6,855 bases of DNA, taken from positions 1-6,855 of the forward strand of contig JAIUYC010000203.1 of the NCBI GenBank assembly GCA_020216575.1, given 5' to 3'. A program made the translations under genes and the position numbers. This DNA comes from Coleofasciculus sp. S288 (GTDB lineage: Bacteria > Cyanobacteriota > Cyanobacteriia > Cyanobacteriales > Coleofasciculaceae). The notes below the pieces were generated by a model. That model did no database searches, was not told the DNA's origin, and worked only from the letters and a program-made list of their open reading frames with translations. Below are positions 1 to 6,787 of this stretch, in pieces. Positions within the stretch are counted from its first letter, which is position 1, and every line of letters begins with the position of its first letter.

Positions 1-75
1 GAGCTTGCGTTCGACGAGAAAGAAACCTTGCAAGAAAACGGGATTTATTTTGCGATTAATTACCGCCTTTTCTAG
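1..75 (+). CDS. C-terminal fragment of a probable outer-membrane beta-barrel protein (possibly TpsB/ShlB-type translocator)
   Basis: Reading from base 1, 24 codons stay open and end at TAG (73-75). The last residues read GIYFAINYRLF, with aromatic and aliphatic residues spread through the segment and a terminal Phe, which is the usual last strand of a bacterial outer-membrane barrel recognised by BamA. From family knowledge, cyanobacterial ShlB/FhaC/HecB-type hemolysin secretion proteins often end in a similar way (acidic stretch, then NG-Y/F-F, ending in Phe), and TPR-CHAT genes are often found beside such two-partner secretion loci; this is recalled and was not searched. The gene lies on the same strand as the CHAT gene, 241 bases upstream of it. 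Too little is present to exclude another barrel family, or a chance open stretch. Confidence 0.5.
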   Translation, partial: ELAFDEKETLQENGIYFAINYRLF

Positions 76-88
76 AACGTCAAATTTG

Positions 89-116
89 AAAAGGCAGAGG
101 GCAAAAGGTAAAAGGT
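89..116. repeat. Heptamer tandem repeat (STRR-like), four units
   Basis: Four consecutive 7-base units follow the upstream stop codon: AAAAGGC, AGAGGGC, AAAAGGT, AAAAGGT. Short tandemly repeated heptamers of this type are a known intergenic feature of cyanobacteria. The tract starts 13 bases after the stop codon at 75 and has no coding potential worth noting. It could act in the 3' UTR of the upstream gene, but nothing in the sequence shows this. Confidence 0.6.
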
Positions 117-139
117 AGGAGCGAATGTCCGTTTGCTGC

Positions 140-262
140 TAATACCCAATCCGCTTCGATAGCCCCTTTTTTGAAGGAACCACAGAGGCACAGAGTTCAC
201 AGAGGAAAGAACAGGGAGGGAATTAAAAGATAAAAGAGGTTATAAATGCGGATTTGGTATAA
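140..262. repeat. Candidate 123-bp MITE-like element with 15-bp imperfect terminal inverted repeats
   Basis: The left end TAATACCCAATCCGC (140-154) is matched by the right end GCGGATTTGGTATAA (248-262) as an inverted repeat, 13 of 15 positions. Between them lie three spaced copies of the octamer CACAGAGG/T (181-188, 189-196, 198-205), a motif that resembles dispersed cyanobacterial intergenic repeats. No open frame of note is inside and no clear target-site duplication flanks it, so mobility is an inference. The right end carries TATAAC (258-263), a possible -10 box about 55 bases before the CHAT start codon, but without a convincing -35 partner. Confidence 0.5.
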
Positions 263-316
263 CTTACTAGGCTACGTAAACGACCGTAAAAATGTTAAAA
301 ATGAATTATCTTTCTT

Positions 317-3073
317 ATGAAATCAAGACGTTATCGAAGAAATCAAAACTTCCGCATAGCTTCCCTTTTTAAGGGGGGTTGGGGGAATCGCAATTGGCTC
401 AAATTCCTGAAATTTCCTAAATGGCATCTAACGCCCAAACACAAATACCTTCCAATTCAACAACAAACAACAAAAATTCTTTTCGTTTGCCTGTTTCTTG
501 TCTCCTTCTTTCTAACTCAAGGAGTTGCATGGGTTTCAGGTGCAGGGAATCTGCCCGTTGTCGCTCAGACGCCAACGGAGGTAACAACACTCCAAGACTC
601 TATAAATCCAGACGCCTTAGTCGAGGATGCGAAGAGACTCTTTCAAGCGGAACAGTTCGCAGAAGCCTTAAGCCGCTTGCAACAAGCCGCTAATGCCTAT
701 GCACTCAAGGGAGATTTACTCGGACAAGCAAAGGCTCTCGACCTCCAAGGGCAAGTCAATCTCGTCCAAGCACAACCAGAAACTGCTGTAGAGAATTTTG
801 CCACCGCTGCTGCTAGTTACGAGCAAGGAGGTGAAAAAACGGAGGCGATTAAAAGCCGACTCAATCAAGCTGAGGCACTACGCAAGATGGGAATGTATCG
901 CCGCGCATTGGATGTACTCAAACCACTCAATAAAAATTTACCAGAGGATACTGATCCCCTGCTGAACGTTATTGTCTTACGTAGTTTGGGGATTACTCAG
1001 CGTCTAATTGGCAATCTTGATGAGGCTAAAGAATCTATAGAGCAAAGCTTAGGGATTGCCGCAGGTTTACCACCATCAGAAGTTCGCGAAGAGAATATTA
1101 GTGCTGGTTTTCTGATGTTAGGCAACATTGCCAAAGACCAACGCAATATAGCAGAAGACCGAGGCGAAGATAACGTTCAGAGGTATTATCAAGAAGCGAT
1201 CGCCTCTTACCAAAAAGCTGCTGACACGGCTACTACACCTAGGGCAAGAATTGAAGCCCAACTCAATCAGCTCAGCGTTTTGGGAGATGCAAATCTACCG
1301 TTCACTGATGAGGAGCGGGAATTACTGAGCCAAATTCGAGAAACAATTGACCAACTGCCCCTTTCCCAGACAGCCGTACATGCCCGGATTAACTGGGCAC
1401 GCATGGTGATGGAACCAAAAAATGAGGCAAATGTCAATCCTCAAGACATAGCTCAACAACTTGCGATCGCAATTGAAGAAGCCAGAAAACTGAAAGACCC
1501 TAGATCTGAATCTTACGCCCTAGGTCAGTTGGGAGAACTTCGTCAAAAACAAGGAGAGCTAACGCAGGCACAGGAGAATACTAAACAGGCGTTGCTGATT
1601 GCTCAATCGATTGGTGCGTATGACATTGCCTATCGCTGGCAGTGGCAGTTGGGGCAAATTCTCAAAGACCAGGGAAAAACAGAAGGAGCGATCGCATCTT
1701 ACCAGGCGGCTGTCAAAAACTTGGAATCCATACGCGGTGACTTGGTCAAGGTTAACCCAGAAGTGCAATACTCATTTCGGGATAGCGTTGAACCCGTTTA
1801 TCGCGAGTTAGCCGGGTTGCTGTTGCAATCGGAAAATCCTGAAAATATGAAGCAAGCTCGCACTGTTATTGAATCCCTCCAGCAGGCAGAATTGGTAGAC
1901 TTCTTCCGAGAAGATTGTTTGACGGCAAACTCTCAAGATATTGATGCCATTATTGCGGAGACGGCTGAAAAAGAAAAAGCGGCTCTCATTTATCCGTTTG
2001 TGCTGGAAGACAGCTTAGAAGTGCTTGTGACGCTACCCAATCCCGATGCGTCTCAGTCTTCTAAAACCATTTTGCGCCGTTACACGACAACTCTACGTCA
2101 AGACCAAGTAGAAGGCATTTTGGAGCAACTGCGGCAGGGAACAGCTTTTTCCAGAGCAGCGGGACTCGAGATTAGACTTAGTGAGGAGCAAATTCGCGAG
2201 AGGCAGCAGAAGGCTTTAGAGTTAGCGCAACAAGTGTACGGATGGTTCATCAAACCGTTTGAGGCAGATTTGGAGAACAGTGGTGTCCAAACCCTGGTGT
2301 TTATCTCGCGTGGTCCTCTGCTGAACCTGCCGATGTCCGTTCTGCACGACGGCGAGAAGTTTTTGGTGGAAAAATATGCGATCGCTCAAACACCAGGACT
2401 AGAATTGTTAGACCCCAAACCCTTAGCACGCGGTCAACTCACTGCCCTCAAAGCTGGACTAACTCAACAGCGCGAAGTAAAACTTGGTGGTTCCGAAGGA
2501 ACGATAACGTTTTCCCCGCTTCCCAACGTGGAGTACGAATTGAATGAAATCAGGGAGGAAGTATCCGGTAAGATACTCCTCAATGAGGAATTCACCACGG
2601 ATGCACTTCAAGAAGCTGTTGACGAGGCTCCTTTCCCAGTAGTTCACCTTGCAACCCGCGGTAAGTTCAGTTCCAAACCGGAAGAGACATTCATTCTTAC
2701 TTGGGATGGTCGCATAAACATCGACGAACTCCAACAAAGTCTAGGTCGAGAACAAGGCGGCAGAAATCCCATTGAGCTGCTGGTGCTCAGTGCTTGCGAG
2801 ACAGCAATAGGAGATAAGCGGGGAGGGTTAGGATTAGCGGCTGTAGCTGTCAAAGCTGGAGCACGCAGCACTCTGGCAACCTTGTGGCAAGTGGATGATG
2901 AGGGTACCGCCGAACTAATGATTCGGTTTTACGAGGAGTTAAAGAATACAACAATTAGCAAAGCTGAAGCGCTTCGCCGCGCTCAACGCTCGTTCATCGA
3001 ACAACCAGAGGGTAACAAGTTCCGGGAGCCGTATTACTGGGCACCCTTCGTTTTAGTAGGAAATTGGCTATGA
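317..3073 (+). CDS. Exported TPR-CHAT protein (caspase-fold CHAT domain, catalytic His apparently replaced)
   Basis: A 918-residue protein in three parts. Residues 1-53 are a basic, unusually long leader, followed by a hydrophobic core at 54-68 (ILFVCLFLVSFFLTQ) and a plausible cleavage after VVA (83), so export by Sec is likely. Residues about 100-475 are helical TPR-like repeats, e.g. AEQFAEALSRLQQAANAY, YRRALDVL, GNLDEAKESIEQSL and GELTQAQENTKQAL. Residues about 635-918 are a CHAT domain (caspase-fold peptidase family): SRGPLLNLPMSVLHD, then HLATRGKFSS (777-786), LVLSACETA with Cys827, GARSTLATLWQVDD and the closing YYWAPFVLVGNW. CHAT enzymes use a His-Cys dyad. The Cys is present, but the residue before Gly782, where clan CD enzymes have their His, is Arg781; His777 four residues earlier remains. 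ATG 317 is the only Met in the leader, an in-frame TGA stands at 302-304, and there is no clear Shine-Dalgarno. It may act at the cell surface with the upstream barrel protein; a substrate cannot be inferred. Confidence 0.93.
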   Translation: MKSRRYRRNQNFRIASLFKGGWGNRNWLKFLKFPKWHLTPKHKYLPIQQQTTKILFVCLFLVSFFLTQGVAWVSGAGNLPVVAQTPTEVTTLQDSINPDALVEDAKRLFQAEQFAEALSRLQQAANAYALKGDLLGQAKALDLQGQVNLVQAQPETAVENFATAAASYEQGGEKTEAIKSRLNQAEALRKMGMYRRALDVLKPLNKNLPEDTDPLLNVIVLRSLGITQRLIGNLDEAKESIEQSLGIAAGLPPSEVREENISAGFLMLGNIAKDQRNIAEDRGEDNVQRYYQEAIASYQKAADTATTPRARIEAQLNQLSVLGDANLPFTDEERELLSQIRETIDQLPLSQTAVHARINWARMVMEPKNEANVNPQDIAQQLAIAIEEARKLKDPRSESYALGQLGELRQKQGELTQAQENTKQALLIAQSIGAYDIAYRWQWQLGQILKDQGKTEGAIASYQAAVKNLESIRGDLVKVNPEVQYSFRDSVEPVYRELAGLLLQSENPENMKQARTVIESLQQAELVDFFREDCLTANSQDIDAIIAETAEKEKAALIYPFVLEDSLEVLVTLPNPDASQSSKTILRRYTTTLRQDQVEGILEQLRQGTAFSRAAGLEIRLSEEQIRERQQKALELAQQVYGWFIKPFEADLENSGVQTLVFISRGPLLNLPMSVLHDGEKFLVEKYAIAQTPGLELLDPKPLARGQLTALKAGLTQQREVKLGGSEGTITFSPLPNVEYELNEIREEVSGKILLNEEFTTDALQEAVDEAPFPVVHLATRGKFSSKPEETFILTWDGRINIDELQQSLGREQGGRNPIELLVLSACETAIGDKRGGLGLAAVAVKAGARSTLATLWQVDDEGTAELMIRFYEELKNTTISKAEALRRAQRSFIEQPEGNKFREPYYWAPFVLVGNWL
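361..388. repeat. G-rich cyanobacterial-type dispersed repeat inside the CHAT leader coding region
   Basis: A run of pyrimidines, TTAA and then GGGGGGTTGGGGG lies at 361-385. It resembles a repeat very common in cyanobacterial spacers (CCCTTTTTAAGGGGGG followed by TTGGGGG), recalled from general knowledge and not searched. Here it is read in frame as residues 16-23 of the CHAT protein (SLFKGGWG), within a leader of more than 50 residues ahead of the signal-peptide hydrophobic core. Either the repeat inserted into the 5' end of the gene, or the annotated start lies too far upstream. Confidence 0.5.
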
Positions 3074-3095
3074 CAGCCGATAGCCTCACTTTGAC

Positions 3096-3146
3096 GATGG
3101 GTTGGTAATGGGTAATGGGTTAACAGATGCAATGACCTATTACCCA
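3096..3146. repeat. Heptamer tandem repeat with an inverted copy forming a 12-bp hairpin
   Basis: Four heptamer-length units (GATGGGT, TGGTAAT, GGGTAAT, GGGTTAA) run from 3096 to 3123. TGGGTAATGGGT (3109-3120) pairs with ACCTATTACCCA (3135-3146) over 12 positions, one of them a G-U wobble, with a 14-base loop. The hairpin is 36 bases past the CHAT stop codon and between convergent genes. It has no U-tract on either strand, so it is not a classical intrinsic terminator, though it could protect or end the CHAT mRNA. Confidence 0.55.
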
Positions 3147-3180
3147 AAACGGCGAATATAGCGGTTCTCACATGATTGGA

Positions 3181-3243
3181 GTACGGGCGGGTTTATTGGA
3201 TTGAGCCGTGGGAAGCAGATATCTAAGGAAAACCCGCCCCTAC
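3181..3243. repeat. Small inverted-repeat element with GGGCGGGTTT-type ends
   Basis: The left arm GTACGGGCGGGTTTA (3181-3195) is matched in inverted orientation by AAAACCCGCCCCTAC (3229-3243), 13 of 15 positions, around a 33-base centre. Paired GTAGGGGCGGGTTT / AAACCCGCCCCTAC ends are a familiar cyanobacterial intergenic repeat type, recalled and not searched. It lies 45 bases beyond the end of the minus-strand orthocaspase gene, so its RNA hairpin would form in that gene's 3' UTR, but no T-run follows it. Confidence 0.55.
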
Positions 3244-3288
3244 AACTCCTGAATCTAGGTGTATCCCTGTTAACCGAGAAACGCTTTA

Positions 3289-5514
3289 TTATGACGCTAT
3301 TGTCTCAACTACAGTGGAAATGACAGCTAACTGCTTAGTATCCACCGCTTGCCCTCCCCTAATCCTAAAACCAGCAGCACGGGCATGATTGTCTAAGTCT
3401 CCCAGTAAATTCTCCATAACATTTACTGGCTCATCCTCATTTAGAGTATCGAGTGCTCCTCGACGTATCCCACGACTTTGAGCAATGCTCTGTAATCCTT
3501 TCAAAGCGTTGCGTAATGACTCAACGCTTGCTATGACTAGCACCTCGAACGTCCCAGCGTCTTCCTGCACGGTGATATAAACACCGTCCTCTGTGGGGAG
3601 CGTGAGCGTTTCACCAGGAGCAACCAGCGCTTTTTCCTCTGGAGCATCCCAGTCCAAGGGAAATAGAATAGTGATCCCTCCAGCAGAATCAATGACCAGT
3701 ACGCTGAAATAGAGACTGCGACGTTCGTTGTTCTGGACTTGAATTTGAACGTCTGTTCCAGGTGGAAATTGTATCTTTCCAAGAGTATTCACATCCGGTG
3801 GGCGAGTCGGTTGGGCATTTTGAGTACCTCGACTTTTAGCCGTGCTGGCAGCTCCGCTATTATCCATAGCTTTAATTGAAATAGCAACATTTAACGGAGA
3901 AGCATCACCATTATGGAGAGTCCGCAAAATGCGCCCAGCTAACAAAGTCTTGAGTCTAGGTTGCAATCGCTTCACCGCCTCTTGTGCCGATTCTCCCACT
4001 CGACCGAAGGATTCTGGGATTGGCTCTCGACCAGCCGTAAATAAACCGATGGAACCCACCGGATAAAGATTGGAAACTCCTTGGGTTTGCCAGGAGCGGA
4101 AATCCTCTTGGGTTACCCGCCCTAATAGATAGTCAACGGAACTTTGTTGATCGACTGCAACAGGTTTAATCCTTTTTTGTCCTTGAAGTGCTGCTTGTAC
4201 CTGGGTTTTCTCGTCACCCAAGGTATCGTCCACCCCAAGCCTTAGGGGTAAATCTGTAGGAATCCCCCGCACCAATTCCCGCAATAACGTTCCGGGTTTA
4301 ACGAGTTCCGGTTGGTTGACCTGAAGAACTGTACCGTATGCTTCTAAGCCGACACGGGATTCTTGTTGGATTTGTCCCTGTTCCTGTCCCTCGTCATCAA
4401 TGATGCTGAAGATTGCCTCACCGTCATAAGCTTCCAAACTTTGGGAGGCTATCCCACCCAGCCAAATCGTTACCCGCTTGCCCTCAACCTTCCGAATCAC
4501 TGCCTCGGCGGCGGGTCGAGTTTTCTCTAGGAAGAAAAGCGGTTGAGATTCATGATTGTTCTCTGGTTTTACCTCAAACTCTGGATCTTGAATGATGTTG
4601 GCAGATTCAGCTAAGTCTTTAGTGCGAAGAGCTAAATTAGCAAAGACTGTTTCCAAGGAAGGGTTGCCAGTTTCTTGCCAGAGATAGCGGGTGAGCAGAT
4701 AGCTGAACGCACCAGCATGAAATCCGGAAAACGGAGCATCCGCCGCGAATTGCTCATCTTTTGCTGAGGCGATGACCACCCCCTTAGCTACTCCTTGCTG
4801 GCGCAGCTTGTGAAACTGATCTTCTTCAAGATTCAGCTTGGAGAGCAACTGTTTCTGATACTCAATTTCTTCTGGACTGGGTTGCAGCTTGATCTCACTC
4901 GCTAGACGAGCATTGGCGGATCTCACAATTAAGTTACCGCGCTTTCCCCCTCCAGAGTGACAGCTGTCTAGGACAACCGTAAGGTATTCAGTGGGGACGG
5001 CAGACATGAGGAGAAATAGAGTCTGACCCATGATATCCGGGACAGCTATATTGGGTTGAGTAACTGATTCAGGCGGCCTTTCAACTGGGACGATGGTGCT
5101 ATTGAATTCCTTGTCCCCAATCGGATTGGGATCGACTACCCGCGCTCCATGTCCAGAGTAGTGAAAGACGACTACATCTCCAGGCTTAGCTTGCTTTATT
5201 AAATGCTCGTCAAAGGCAGTTAGAATGCCTTGGCGGGTGGCTTGGGCATTTTTAACCTCTAGAATATCGCTGGGGTTAAAGCCAAAGCGGTGAATTAGCA
5301 GTTCTCGCTGCATTTCTATATCCGTGGTACACCCTTGCAATTGCCCTAACTCGGGTTGATACTCATTGATGCCAACGAGTAAAGCGAGTTTGCGCGAAGT
5401 GCTTTGAGCGAGTACTTTGGCATAGCGATTGGCTTGGTGGATCAAGTCTAGCTGACTCAATCCTAAGCTAGCGAGAAGAGAACCGCTAAATTGGAGGAAA
5501 TGACGGCGTTTCAT
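3289..5514 (-). CDS. Tat-exported caspase-family protein (orthocaspase, peptidase C14) with C-terminal DUF4384-like domain
   Basis: A 741-residue protein numbered from the ATG at 5514. The N-terminus MKRRHFLQFSGSLLASLG is a twin-arginine signal (Arg3-Arg4, then x-F-L), with likely cleavage after VLA36. The caspase domain starts at about 41 (RKLALLVGIN); the catalytic pair is His122 in YSGHGAR and Cys185 in DSCHSGG, both intact, and a p10-like part follows at 241-283 (GVVIASAKDEQFAAD, GAFSYLL). Prokaryotic enzymes of this type usually cleave after Arg or Lys. Residues about 331-418 look like a beta-rich module (KVEGKRVTIWLGG, GLEAYGTVLQV), and about 585-658 resemble DUF4384 (VLVIDSAGGITILFPLDW, LVAPGETLTLP). 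The frame stays open upstream to a TTG at 5580, but that would put 22 residues ahead of the Tat motif, so the ATG is preferred. No strong Shine-Dalgarno is visible. It converges on the CHAT gene and is divergent from the M48 gene. It likely acts outside the plasma membrane; substrate unknown. Confidence 0.93.
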   Translation of the reverse strand: MKRRHFLQFSGSLLASLGLSQLDLIHQANRYAKVLAQSTSRKLALLVGINEYQPELGQLQGCTTDIEMQRELLIHRFGFNPSDILEVKNAQATRQGILTAFDEHLIKQAKPGDVVVFHYSGHGARVVDPNPIGDKEFNSTIVPVERPPESVTQPNIAVPDIMGQTLFLLMSAVPTEYLTVVLDSCHSGGGKRGNLIVRSANARLASEIKLQPSPEEIEYQKQLLSKLNLEEDQFHKLRQQGVAKGVVIASAKDEQFAADAPFSGFHAGAFSYLLTRYLWQETGNPSLETVFANLALRTKDLAESANIIQDPEFEVKPENNHESQPLFFLEKTRPAAEAVIRKVEGKRVTIWLGGIASQSLEAYDGEAIFSIIDDEGQEQGQIQQESRVGLEAYGTVLQVNQPELVKPGTLLRELVRGIPTDLPLRLGVDDTLGDEKTQVQAALQGQKRIKPVAVDQQSSVDYLLGRVTQEDFRSWQTQGVSNLYPVGSIGLFTAGREPIPESFGRVGESAQEAVKRLQPRLKTLLAGRILRTLHNGDASPLNVAISIKAMDNSGAASTAKSRGTQNAQPTRPPDVNTLGKIQFPPGTDVQIQVQNNERRSLYFSVLVIDSAGGITILFPLDWDAPEEKALVAPGETLTLPTEDGVYITVQEDAGTFEVLVIASVESLRNALKGLQSIAQSRGIRRGALDTLNEDEPVNVMENLLGDLDNHARAAGFRIRGGQAVDTKQLAVISTVVETIAS

Positions 5515-5911
5515 GGTTTTTTCTGAGCCAAATTGGTAGACGCTGAGATTAGAGGGTTGGTTAAAGGGATATTTTTCCAATCAATCTTTATATGTCTCTT
5601 GGAGTTGGGAGCTTATGCAACAAGCACCTGAGGGGCTGAGCCATGCTTCCTTGCCATAACAAGCCTTAAATTTCCAAAATCTATATCTGTTGGAGTCTGC
5701 GATCGCTAATTGACTATTTTCTCCAAGTCTGTCTCTTGCTTTTTCCTTCAAAGGTATCAGCAGATACGCTCTAGTTCTCGATATACTAATTGGGTACGGT
5801 CTGTTTTATTTGGCGATGCTTAAGCCAAAGCAATTTTGTACCTAGCTTGATGCTGAAGCCGACAAAAACAATTCACCTCATTAACACTGCTTTTCATTTA
5901 CGGTTCTCCGC
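5515..5911. other. Divergent intergenic region between the orthocaspase and M48 genes
   Basis: About 400 bases with no credible gene, presumably holding both promoters. On the minus strand TATAAA (complement of 5587-5592) could be a -10 box; transcription would then start near 5580 and exclude the upstream TTG start, but no good -35 is seen at the right distance. On the plus strand TATACT (5782-5787) could be a -10 box, with the dyad GTATC-AGCA-GATAC (5754-5767) about 14 bases before it as a possible operator. A further dyad, TTTGGC (5809-5814) with GCCAAA (5824-5829), encloses the palindrome-containing GATGCTTAA. One HIP1 octamer lies at 5699-5706. All promoter calls here are weak. Confidence 0.4.
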
Positions 5912-6787
5912 ATGGGATTTTCAAAAACATTGCTAGTTGGTCTTAAAGCAGACCAGTTTCGCCATCCCCTGGATTTGGAAGCGACTAACGCTCTCAAGCA
6001 AGTACCCGGGCTGGACTTGATGGTGCGGAATCTCCTCGGTCCCTTGGCGGAACAATTTTTTTACTTGAATAATATCGCTGCCAGCGTCTTAGTGGGTGAA
6101 AATCAACTGCCACACCTTCACAAGCTACTCCTAGAAGCCTGCGAAGTTTTGGATTTGGAGCCACCTCAGCTATATGTACAGCAGCATCCAGTTCCGAATG
6201 CCTATACCTTTGCGATGCGAGGTAAGCAGCCCTTTATCGTTCTGCACACGTCCTTAATTGATCTACTGACACCAGAGGAGATTCAGGCAGTCATTGCTCA
6301 CGAACTAGGGCATCTTAAGTGTGAGCATGGAGTTTATCTGACGCCAATGAATATCCTCATCTTAGCGGCTGGTCTACTTCCCACCTGGGGAACGCTAATT
6401 GCTCAAAGTTTACAGGCTCAGTTGCTAGAGTGGATCAGGTGTGCGGAATTCAGTTGCGATCGCGCTGCATTACTCGCCACTCAAAACCCTAGAGTGGTGA
6501 TGTCAGTGCTGATGAAACTCGCTGGTGGTTCTCCAACTCTCGCCCCTAAACTGAATTTGGACGCCTTCATCGCTCAAGCGAGAGCTTACGACGACATTAG
6601 CAGCACCGAACTCGGTGAAATGCTCAAGCAAGCGCAAACAGCACAGCTAACTCACCCAGTTCCAGTCCTGCGGGCGCGAGAAATTGACCGTTGGGCAAGT
6701 TCTCAAAATTATCAGTCCTTGTTGCAGCAGCAGCCAATAGAGTATAATGGAAAAACTGCATCCAAGGGCGGATGGCGGAATTGGTAG
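5912..6787 (+). CDS. M48 family zinc metallopeptidase (HtpX/Ste24-like, short cyanobacterial form)
   Basis: A 291-residue protein with the zinc-peptidase motif HELGH at 130-134 (His130 and His134 bind zinc, Glu131 is the base). The third ligand is likely Glu179 in CAEFSCDRAAL, where the E-x3-D pattern is typical of M48. The start resembles the family (QFRHPLD, then PGLDLMVRNLLGPLAEQF), and NAYTFAMRGKQPFIVLHTSLIDLL precedes the active helix. The stretch 143-167 (TPMNILILAAGLLPTWG onwards) is hydrophobic and may dip into or cross the membrane, as in related enzymes; no signal peptide is seen. Such enzymes degrade misfolded or membrane proteins, but the substrate here is unknown. ATG 5912 is the only reasonable start because an in-frame TAA stands at 5882-5884. 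The stop TAG (6785-6787) lies in the D-loop of the tRNA-Leu gene, so the last six residues (GGWRNW) are written by tRNA sequence, which suggests loss of an earlier stop codon. Confidence 0.92.
   Translation: MGFSKTLLVGLKADQFRHPLDLEATNALKQVPGLDLMVRNLLGPLAEQFFYLNNIAASVLVGENQLPHLHKLLLEACEVLDLEPPQLYVQQHPVPNAYTFAMRGKQPFIVLHTSLIDLLTPEEIQAVIAHELGHLKCEHGVYLTPMNILILAAGLLPTWGTLIAQSLQAQLLEWIRCAEFSCDRAALLATQNPRVVMSVLMKLAGGSPTLAPKLNLDAFIAQARAYDDISSTELGEMLKQAQTAQLTHPVPVLRAREIDRWASSQNYQSLLQQQPIEYNGKTASKGGWRNW
6719..6748 (+). promoter_or_regulatory. Probable promoter of the tRNA-Leu gene, embedded in the M48 coding region
   Basis: A perfect TATAAT (6743-6748) lies 17 bases before the tRNA 5' end, so transcription would start near 6755-6757 and leave a leader of about 10 bases for RNase P to remove. 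The best -35 is TTGTTG (6719-6724) with an 18-base spacer, matching only the TTG half of the consensus. The -10 box doubles as M48 codons for Glu-Tyr-Asn. Confidence 0.6.

Larger units (their letters stand above)
1196..6463. repeat. Six HIP1 octamers (GCGATCGC)
   Basis: Exact copies at 1196-1203, 1463-1470, 1688-1695, 2378-2385, 5699-5706 and 6456-6463. HIP1 is the highly over-represented palindrome of many cyanobacterial genomes. Four are in the CHAT gene, one in the divergent spacer, one in the M48 gene, and none in the orthocaspase gene. Confidence 0.95.

Noticed and set aside
89..205. CRISPR-like array from the heptamer and CACAGAG octamer repeats
   Set aside because: Units are 7-8 bases with almost no spacers, unlike the 24-40 base repeats and spacers of CRISPR.
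421..693. Frame-shifted 90-codon open frame on the plus strand in the CHAT leader
   Set aside because: It overlaps the CHAT signal and TPR coding region, and its Ser/Arg-rich product looks random.
2459..2737. Antisense open frame of 92 codons within the CHAT gene
   Set aside because: It lies wholly opposite a well-supported coding region, shows no recognisable domain, and is a shadow of it.
2644..2871. Antisense open frame of 75 codons opposite the CHAT active-site region
   Set aside because: Proline, serine and alanine rich product with no family resemblance; explained by the codon use of the sense gene.
3066..3085. Hairpin GGCTAT / ATAGCC over the CHAT stop codon as an intrinsic terminator
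   Set aside because: Only six pairs with an 8-base loop, followed by TCACTTTG rather than a T-run.
5515..5580. A 22-residue N-terminal extension of the orthocaspase from a TTG at 5580
   Set aside because: It would bury the twin-arginine motif behind an uncharacteristic leader; the ATG at 5514 starts the Tat signal directly.
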